From Rhyacophila brunnea (lineage: Eukaryota; Arthropoda; Insecta; Trichoptera; Rhyacophilidae), in contig JAGYXB010000455.1 in assembly GCA_022495005.1 (NCBI GenBank), forward strand, positions 62,001 through 126,000: a DNA stretch of 64,000 nucleotides. Reading direction: 5' to 3'. The position numbers and the translations under genes were made by a program. Positions within the stretch are counted from its first letter, which is position 1. Every line of letters begins with the position of its first letter. This document shows positions 56,147 through 64,000 of this stretch, one piece after another. Under the pieces are notes generated by a model, which worked only from the letters and a program-made list of their open reading frames with translations, was not told where the DNA came from and ran no database searches.

Positions 56147-56404
56147 CTAGGAAAAGTGAAGCAGAGGAAGAGCGTCGACGTGCTGGAGCGACAATCTACC
56201 ATGATAAAAGCAGATGGCTGTGAGCGGTGGAAAGTTAGTCCCTTAGAAGATGATTATATTTCAGGATGGATCTACGACAAGAAGAGCTTTGCAAACAAAA
56301 ATGGAACTTACGCTAAATTGCTAGGTGCTTCAGTAAATTTTATAGAAACCAATGATGGCTCCATCAGGAAAAATATTCAATATCTTTGTGAAATGTTTTT
56401 TTAA
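56147..56404 (+). CDS. candidate host terminal exon (unrecognised protein)
   Basis: A long pyrimidine tract (CCTTTCTTTCCTTCCATCTT) and TAG at 56147-56149 form a strong 3' splice site. The following 255 nt are open in one frame to TAA (56402-56404), with MKQRKSVDVLERQSTM, DGCERWKVSPLEDDYIS and NKNGTYAKLLGASVNF. Composition and residue mix are more coding-like than neighbouring frames. An AATAAA occurs downstream at about 56526. No domain is recognised and no upstream exon can be linked, so a terminal coding exon is a hypothesis; an internal Met start is unlikely to be the true one. Confidence 0.35.
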   Translation, partial: LGKVKQRKSVDVLERQSTMIKADGCERWKVSPLEDDYISGWIYDKKSFANKNGTYAKLLGASVNFIETNDGSIRKNIQYLCEMFF

Positions 56405-56409
56405 GTCTG

Positions 56410-56800
56410 TATTTTTAGATGATTTAATACTCGAAAATTATTTGTTCCTACGATTCCTAAATATTGATGCATAATAAATGAACGATTATAATCTCTAATC
56501 AGTAGGTATTGCAAAGTTTGCTTTCAATAAATTTATCGTTTGGTATCTAATCGTTATCTGTGATAAAATTTTCCCCATAAATCGCATTACCACGGATAGC
56601 CTAATAATACGCTTATTCGAATCCACTAATGCACAGTTGACTGTTCGTGAATTGAGGACTGCTAGTGTAATCAGTGGTGTGCAAAATATCAGATACTACG
56701 TCTTAAACAGTGAATATTGTAAACCACTGACTCGAGTCAGTGACTCTTCATCTGTTATCGGAATGATTTACAATACGTCACCAAAGACAGTATTGAATAT
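56410..56800. other. sequence downstream of candidate exon
   Basis: Contains two AATAAA-like signals (near 56474 and 56526), nothing else supported. The 67-codon frame 56637-56840 has no motif and runs into the next repeat. Confidence 0.3.
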
Positions 56801-56802
56801 TC

Positions 56803-57385
56803 AATATCGTCACCGCTCAGGCAAAAGTCACCAACCCTAAAAACATAGTTTTGAGATATCGCAATTTGAAAGTTTGAAAATGCAGGAAAAATCAGATTTT
56901 AATGTTTTTAAGGTTTTATATACATTAAATTATTTTCTCATGTCTTCTTAATAATTTCTTTAAGGTACTTTTTCTTTTTGATGCTAATTAAAACATCTGG
57001 AAGGTTTTAAAGGAGGCAAGGTAGCTCAAATTATGGTTTGGTGACTTTTGCTTGTTAATAATCTGAACAATGTTAGCCAAAAGAAGCATCAGTAAAACTC
57101 ACCATCCATAGTATAGTGACTTTTGCTTGTATATTTATAACGAAGGATTTTTTTTTATAGAGTCAATAATGTCTATTCACCTATAATGACTTTTGCTTGT
57201 TAAGATTTTATCGAAAGTCATTTAGTGAAAAACAAATAATTCGGATTTAAGCAAAATTTTACTAACTAATGTACCGAGGTGAGTTTTGCATCTTAGAGAA
57301 CATAATTTTACGCTTCGGGTGACATACTCAACTCAAAACTGCCATTTTCAGGGTTGGTGACTTTTGCCTGAACGGTGACGATATT
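56803..57385. mobile_element. fold-back element with repeated 15-mers
   Basis: The left arm AATATCGTCACCGCTCAGGC and the right arm, whose complement is AATATCGTCACCGTTCAGGC, pair over about 55 bp. Both contain CAAAAGTCACCAACCCT and end near GTTTTGAG. Within the element GTGACTTTTGCTTGT occurs at 57041 and 57116 and with one change at 57186, spaced 75 and 70 bp. The same motif as GTGACTTTTGCCTGA is in the right arm (57357), and its complement is in the left arm (56818). The repeated motif may be a transposase-binding site. No coding frame; no certain target duplication. Confidence 0.7.
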
Positions 57386-57389
57386 ATTA

Positions 57390-59190
57390 TCAAAATTGTG
57401 TCTAACGTATGCTTGGATGCAGACCGGTGTTTCCAAACTTGGTGCAATTATTACCCACTGAAGGATACTAGAAGATTCATTAGAAGTACTGGGGGTTAAT
57501 CAGGAGCGGTAGAGAGCACTAAACTACCCAAGACGACGTAGAATTCAAATCGATACCTTTTACTCATACTGCTGGTTAAAGTTTGGCAGTATGTGAGTAT
57601 ATATTGATGAGGAGATGAGTGCTCAATAAGCTGAAGTAAGAAAACTGGTCAGTGCTGGCGATGATGGCGAGCTTACTTGATTTGTGATTGACAGGTAAAG
57701 TTAAGATAGCTACATACATACAGTATTACATAATATAATATAGGTCGAAGCAGAGCGACAGTTATATGGTTGAGATACAATGAGTGAAATAGTTTAGCGA
57801 CGCGTGTGAGAGTTGTTTCAACATGATTGCCTTTTTTATTAAATAAATCACGATGGTAAATGCTTACACTGAGTATCTCATGCCTTGTGAGAAAATACAT
57901 TTTTAATAAAAAAAAAAACATTAATTAATGTTGATGAGGTGAAAAAGTGCTTACAAAGCAGTAATTCGATTGTGTGAAAAATATATACAAGGAAAATGCG
58001 CGTACTGAACATTATTTAAATAAATAATATTAATTTGAGAATGAGTCGTATGTCATGGATTCTGCTGATACGGCTTGGTTCTCACAGAACCATTGATCGC
58101 CACAAATATATTAGAAAATAGTTCTATTATAAAATAAGTTTTACAAATAAAACTTTAAGAGAATGTAACAAAGGGTGTAATGGACACAAATTTATACCTC
58201 TAACCTTCACATATAAATAATTAAATAATTTTAATGCGTGATTTGCAGTTATATAAATTTAAGAAAGCTACACAACAAACATCATACTAGTATAAAATAT
58301 ACTCGTATAAAAGTCATAAAGGATTTTCTCCAGTATGCGTAATTTCAGTTTCAGTCTTAACCATTGGTATATATGCAGGATTCACTATGCCATATAATAC
58401 CCAACAGAAAAATGGTTATTTTTTTTCAAAAGAGATTAATGACATCCAACAAAAATTTGTAAGAATCACCCTTATTGCAATGTATGTATAGTTTAGATTT
58501 AAGTACGTCCATTCAATATGTATTGATAACAATATAACTATCGTAAAAATGTTTAATTTATTTTAGTACTCTTTTATTTTTAATTAATGATACAATTTAA
58601 TTGATCTTTATTACAGTGCAGATATCAGTAATTAAATTAAATTCATTCATTTTAATTTATCTGGTTATTATGAAAGAATAAAAAAAATATGGAATGAACA
58701 TAATTCATTCATATAAATAATATGTCAATGGTTTTAAGTAGGTACTTGCTCAAACATTCTCTTTGTATGTATATTGTATAATAATATATTATATAAAAAT
58801 TGAACAACCTTTGCTTGTATGGTTTTCGCCAGAACGCGTCATGTATTTTTAACACTGATTTTATGTAGAAAGTAAGGACGTACCTACTTATATATCACCT
58901 AAAAACGATTGTCAGCTAAAATTATTTGAGAGACTGGGCTGTAGATGATAACTATACTACTTAAGTATATAAAATAGAATATTTAATATTCTATTATAAC
59001 TGTAAATCGGTGATATTTTAGTAAAATATCTAGTACAAGGAATTGAAAAATGCTTGAAACTATGAAATTAGCTGACATTGAAATTTTTGTCGAGATAATT
59101 GAATACATAATATGTACAAAATTAAAGATTGTATCATTATTTATTGCAAACACTAAACAGTTACTTGTTTTAATACCACCATGATTTATA
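57390..59190. other. unassigned sequence with a lone hAT-like end
   Basis: ACCGGTGTTTCCAAACTTGG at 57423 resembles a hAT terminus without a partner. Other frames are A/T-rich and unsupported. Confidence 0.35.
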
Positions 59191-59193
59191 GTA

Positions 59194-59297
59194 CTACAGT
59201 CCTTGGAGGGTCTTGGCCTCCTTCAAAACATCCTGGACGATCCTGCGCCGACACTCTCCAGTTGTCTTTGACCGAGCATTTTTAAATCTCCTGTGTC
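59194..59297 (-). pseudogene. short LINE-like C-terminal fragment
   Basis: Minus-strand translation FKNARSKTTGECRRRIVQDV then LKEAKTLQGL and a TAG stop resembles the R-IV-EAK-L-GL ending of some non-LTR retrotransposon ORFs. A TTTTTAG directly upstream on the minus strand could also be a splice acceptor, so a host terminal exon cannot be excluded. Confidence 0.4.
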
Positions 59298-59304
59298 TAA
59301 AAAT

Positions 59305-62300
59305 AAAAAGGATGTCAAGTTATACACTATGAATTAGTCAAAAATCTATACAGTACAATATATAAAGTTTAATAAATTATATTTTATTAATAAACATAAT
59401 CATAAAAATATGTAATATTAATATGTTTCAAATTATAAGCTTCGAATTTTTCCGCTAGGTGCCTCTGGTAGGTAGAGGATTCACCTTGACCGAACGTGGA
59501 AATAGAAGTAGAGTGGCGAATATAATGTTATATATGAAGAGATAAAACATATTGTACCACTCATATCATGTTTATTAGGCAAGTGTTATTAAAAAAACAT
59601 TATTTAATATTTGATAAAAACTCTATTAGTTAAATTTTGCTAGTTAGCCACTGTATTCTTTCTTGCATTACCGTAACTTTTATGGAGCAATCTCTTCCAC
59701 CTCATTTGTTACCACAAAATGCCAATTGCAAAATGGTTTGAGCTGTATTACGCCACCATACCTGTTCTACTTCTCTTTGTCTTTAAAAACATACGGAGAA
59801 TACTGTAAGTTCTCAACTTTCATCTAGATAAGGCTTATTTAATGGCGACTCTCTGAAATGGAATGTTTACTCGCTTAAAAAAGGCTACTTTTTAACATCA
59901 TTAAAGGAAGTAAGATTTAATTTTTTGCGCTTCTTATTCTAAAATTAGGTTTATAGTCGCTAAAGTAGACGTTTTATATTATTTGGCTTGTTCATGTTTA
60001 TAAGAATTATGAACTTTGGAGTAATATTAGTATTTTTTATAATCAAATATAGCGTATAATTTGGTATCCACCATTAAATTTATGATTAATTATGCAAACA
60101 TGTTTTTGGTACTTGACTGAGGTAATATCAGGAAGTTGGAAATTCGTCAGATGAATCTAATAGTATTGTTTTAGAAACGAATAGCAAATTCGATAACGAT
60201 TTATTTTCAGTTGCGACAGTGCAAAATGTCTCGGAAAGTACTTTCAAAAACTTCAATAAAAGCTTTCTTTTAAAATGTGCCTTATTTGTTTACCAAATCG
60301 GTAAAGTTTTCTGTTCGTAAGTATTCGAATTTGATCATAGAGCCCAGAATTATGTTAGTATATTGTTTTAAACAATAGACAATGTTTTATCCTAAACTAA
60401 GTAATTTAAAGTCAATAATTAGACGGAGATTGTGAAGTAGCCGCATTTAAGAAGAACTCAACGCTTAATCGTCTTAAATATTACATAGGTACTTTAACAA
60501 TTGTTGTTTACTTCTTTAAATAATTATTCAAGATTGAGCCGACTTAAGTTGACAACATCTTGTAGTATTAACAATACACTTTATTATACAAAGAGGTGAA
60601 ACTTTTCGTGAATCAAAATAATACGTTACATTTTTTTGATTAATTATTATTTTAGTATAAAAAAACGAGTAAAAATACAAATACAATGAAAACAGAATTT
60701 TACAGTTTTTATTCGGTTAGGACATTTAAACTAAAAGATAGAAAGTGGATAAAGTATTCATAAATACTGATAACAGATGTTATATAAAATGAATTATGAC
60801 AAATAAATTAAAAGGTAATTTGTTGTTATTGATAATTTTTATTCGTCAATAGTTAAAAGAGATGTGAGATAAATTTAATCAATTATAAACCTTGTCACAC
60901 CATAAATATACTAAACATATTTTTTATTATTCAATATGTACGTATTGAGTTTTTGTTGTAACAGTTGCAGGCTGGTAGAAATTATTATACTTTTATACAC
61001 ATTTATACACTTTTATATACATATACATGAATTTTTAAAGTTATATACTAATTATTGTAGTTTACATTCACAAATACAACGTGGTGAAAGCAATATGTAT
61101 TGATACGTATTAATTAATATAGGCGTGGCTGTACCATATGTTATAGAATAGTAATATGTATTATTTCAATTTTCAGATTTATTTATTTATTGTAGCAAAA
61201 ATTTATTATATAGATAGAGCTGTATACTTTTAATAATTTTAATGGTTAACATAGCCGTTTGATTGAATTATTTATGCTGTGAAATTTCTTCTCGAATTCT
61301 CGAGAATGGTGGTCATGAATAAATTTTAAAAAATAGAGTACGTACGAATATTTTCTCTGTTACTGTCTCAGCCACCCGGAGCCATTTTTATATAAGTTAA
61401 TTTGTGTGTAATAACTAGGTACATATTAGTGGCGAAGACTCCATACTAGGCGATTATTTAACCTACCTTCAATATAAATAATTTATAATAGCATATTGAC
61501 GTATACTTTATTAAATAAAATAATTTTATTTGCCAATTGTCGTATACGTAAGAAAATATGAATGTATTATGAACAAATACAGATTACAGCTAGCACGTCA
61601 GTAAAAAGTTTAAAACAATATGCCACGGCGCGACATATGTCTTTAACAAATTTGTCAATTTTTTTGCCGGGAGAAGTGATGTTTTTTTCTATATAGACTT
61701 AATGTCACGTGACTTCAAGATGTCTGGAGCATTGCATACAAAACGATAGGCTTCAATGCATAAGCCTTAACCTTGTGTATACTATGTTATTAAAATAATT
61801 ATTAATAATTAGGTAATTTAAAAAATAATTTCTATATCATCTTATAGATTGTTTAAATAAAATATATAATTATTTTTGTTGTATAAATCTTTAGGAAAAT
61901 ATATAATTTAATCTCATTACTCAATTCTATATCGTCACTGAGTTATTGAAATTTCATCGAATTAGTGTATCGTTCTCATTAGTGTGTTTTTCAGTTGTAA
62001 TATCCTATTATCTTCTTATTTCCCGTAAGTAGACCTGACAAGTGTGTTCTTTTTCCCTGACCTCCACAGCATACCTTGTTCCAAAAGTCACCCTTCGACA
62101 CTAGTACATAAATTTATATTATTATTTATTTTTATCTGATATTGCGCAATGTTCATAATATAACGACTTTTTACTAAAGTAATTCAAAAACGTAACAATA
62201 TCGTGTCAGATTTAGAGGAATTGAAATATTTCGATGAAAGTCCTTATCAAAATTGTCTCAAATTTTAATAAAACGATACAGCGTTAAAATTTGAATAAAA

Positions 62301-62635
62301 CAAAAGCAATTCTGTCTATTTTCGAGTTTCCGGTATTTGCCCAAGAATCTTATTTACTCCATAATGAGCACCATTTTCTTCTCGTGTATTTACTTTTTAT
62401 ATTCTTTCATCAAAACGACTCAAAGAATAGTAAAGCGTTGATTATGCTTATTATTTGATACTAATGATATCATTTTTTTCGTGAATTCTTTTAAGAAAAA
62501 AGAAAATATTTTTAATTCGCTTTTCACAAATAATGCGAAAGCTTTCTTTATATTTTTGTAACGGTATCCGAACTTAACATCATTAACGTGAAATAAATAA
62601 TCTAAAACAATATTTATTTAATAAAGTTTTTTCAG
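59305..62635. other. AT-rich stretch, nothing recognised
   Basis: More than 3 kb with no recognisable gene, repeat family, RNA gene or coding-like frame. Confidence 0.45.
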
Positions 62636-62640
62636 AATTT

Positions 62641-63184
62641 GTGCTGCATTTATTAATAAATAAAATATTATATTTTTCGACTGCCTTTCTACAAGGCATG
62701 CATACTTTTCACTCACTTGAATCTCGTCGGTCTCTTCTTCTCTTGAAACACTTTTGCTTGTTAGCGCGAGGGATGGTTTCCAATCCTGGTGTCCTAATGA
62801 ATTTGAATTTACATGCGCCTACCAATTACCTACGTGGTCGTAGCCATGATTTATTTTGGATTGGAACCGTTTCCTCGTGTCAAGCCTATCAGGCACCATT
62901 AGCGAGGGGTGTAAGATTAGTAAATGCGCTCCCTAAAGACATAAACATTTTCAATGATGTAATTTGCATTTTGTTTTTGAAACTGTATTTTTCTGTATTA
63001 AATTGTACTTCAGTATGTTTAGATTTTTTTAGTTATTATTATTATTATTACTATTGTTATTATATATTTTTTTTTTACTATATTCTCTTCTCTTTTGTGA
63101 GGTCAATGTTTGACTTATAATGTAAATCTCATGTTGTGTACGTCTTGAATATGTCCACAATGTTTTGTATTCTTAAATAAATAA
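62641..63184 (+). pseudogene. CR1/Jockey-like LINE C-terminal fragment with TAAA tail
   Basis: An open frame (62641-63120) contains LESRRSLLLLKHFCLLARGM, NPGVLMNLNLHAPTNYLRGR, DLFWIGTVSSCQAYQAPLAR and VRLVNALPKDINIF. The order RR---L--L--G - P-LL--L----P---R - F - P--R---L-N-----D-F is the typical C terminus of CR1/Jockey-group reverse-transcriptase ORFs. After the stop, a short 3' UTR ends in CTTAAATAAATAAATAATG, a TAAA-type tail. 5'-truncated; about the last 90 codons are recognisable, and the A/T-rich end of the frame is not. Confidence 0.65.
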
Positions 63185-63189
63185 ATAAT

Positions 63190-64000
63190 GCTAGTATATA
63201 CTCCGCGTACTGCTTTACGTGAACTCAGCTGTAATGGTTTTAATCACAGAACAGATAATAAGTTCCCTGGTTTTAATACAAATAATATGTTTTGTTAATT
63301 CTACGATAATTGAGAGCTGGCCGTGCATAATCCACGGCTGTACAGACACGGCGGGTGGAGGAGGGTGTAAGAAGTTGATAGCTGTTTTTGGCTATGAAAC
63401 CATTTTTCGAATGATCGACTATTATATTCATTGGAAATCCTTGGTAGTTTCCTGTAGGTGAAGTACAAATGCGAATTTGATAAAATATATAGCTACACAA
63501 ATTATCCTCATTATTGTTTTATTTACCTGTAGCAACACTATAAAACTCAAATCACATCATACCTATAAATGAGTAGCAGTCAAAAACTGAATTATCAGCT
63601 TATAACATAAACAAACGGGTAGTTTATCGCCTCAGTTACAGTTTAATTAAATAACTCTTGTTTGTTTTATTTACTATATCACTATAAAAAATATAGGTAG
63701 ACAAGAGTTTCAACTGAAATTCTGCGATTGAACAAACAATATTATAATGTATATTAAACACGTATGATTTAATGTTTTTAATGATTTTGTTACTTTGATT
63801 CGGCTACAGAAATAAATTAAAAACTTGATAATTTATTAAACTCTGATTTAATATGTCGATGTACCTATTTAACATCGAAGCCTTTTATAACATGTTAGCT
63901 TTCTAGTACGAAGCTTTTCCAAGTTAACTATAGGTTAAAATAATAATTGTCAAGCAAAGTATAGTTAAATAATTAGTAATATACATACATCGCATGAATT
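63190..64000. other. unassigned sequence
   Basis: A patch at 63315-63370 (CTGGCCGTGCATAATCCACG, CACGGCGGGTGGAGGAGGGT) is G/C-richer. Frames of 75-80 codons on both strands cross it without a motif. No gene called. Confidence 0.35.

Noticed and set aside
1..64000. CRISPR array, operon, prophage or restriction/defence system
   Set aside because: No regularly spaced identical repeats with unique spacers and no bacterial-type gene clusters; the sequence is eukaryotic throughout.

Overview
The window looks like an AT-rich animal nuclear genome, most likely an insect. The evidence is strong A/T bias, no dense bacterial-style gene order, and a repeat spectrum of RTE-like and CR1/Jockey-like LINE debris, a Helitron helicase, hAT-type MITEs, a tRNA-Trp-primed Gypsy-type LTR and tRNA-derived SINEs. 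A hemipteran or lepidopteran is possible, but I cannot place it further. No intact multi-exon host gene is recognisable. The window is best read as an intron or intergenic tract filled with layers of transposable elements.

Layout. 1-10 kb: a hAT-type MITE with a clean 8-bp target duplication (679-1251), a large fold-back element with arms of about 450 bp (4255-5636), two SINE-A copies and a minus-strand LINE fossil (9431-9795). 10-20 kb: a second hAT-like MITE (10008-10776), one copy of an unclassified dispersed repeat (11289-11912; partner at 46449-47028), two hairpin elements (12288-12662 and 13186-13702), an RTE-like LINE 3' remnant (14655-15342), and a third hAT element carrying a SINE-A insertion with a 5' inversion (19541-20168). 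20-30 kb: a minus-strand RTE fossil, a decayed Helitron helicase (23268-25345), a near-full SINE-A, further LINE ends, another hAT MITE and a GC-rich hairpin MITE.

30-40 kb: a full SINE-B copy, a hAT element with an 8-bp duplication (31720-32603), and the main structure of the window: a Gypsy-type LTR split by an RTE-like retrotransposon (33331-37101). The retrotransposon's single long frame has three in-frame stops and damaged endonuclease residues. Just after the LTR is a sequence complementary to the 3' end of tRNA-Trp. An uninterrupted copy of the same LTR at 52873-53565 shows the empty site. 40-64 kb: SINE-A and SINE-B copies, a well-preserved SINE-C with a perfect 14-bp duplication (49997-50218), a small element whose termini are built from a 15-bp minisatellite and which has a 9-bp duplication (55611-55987), a fold-back element with repeated 15-mers (56803-57385), a possible host terminal exon (56147-56404) and a CR1/Jockey-like C-terminal fragment (62641-63184).

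Nothing here forms an operon, defence island or pathway. The informative content is the nesting order of the mobile elements and the insertion mechanisms they record. The two best candidates for undescribed biology are the minisatellite-ended element and the fold-back element with internal 15-mers. The two candidate host exon or promoter pieces (56.1 kb and 54.7 kb) are speculative.
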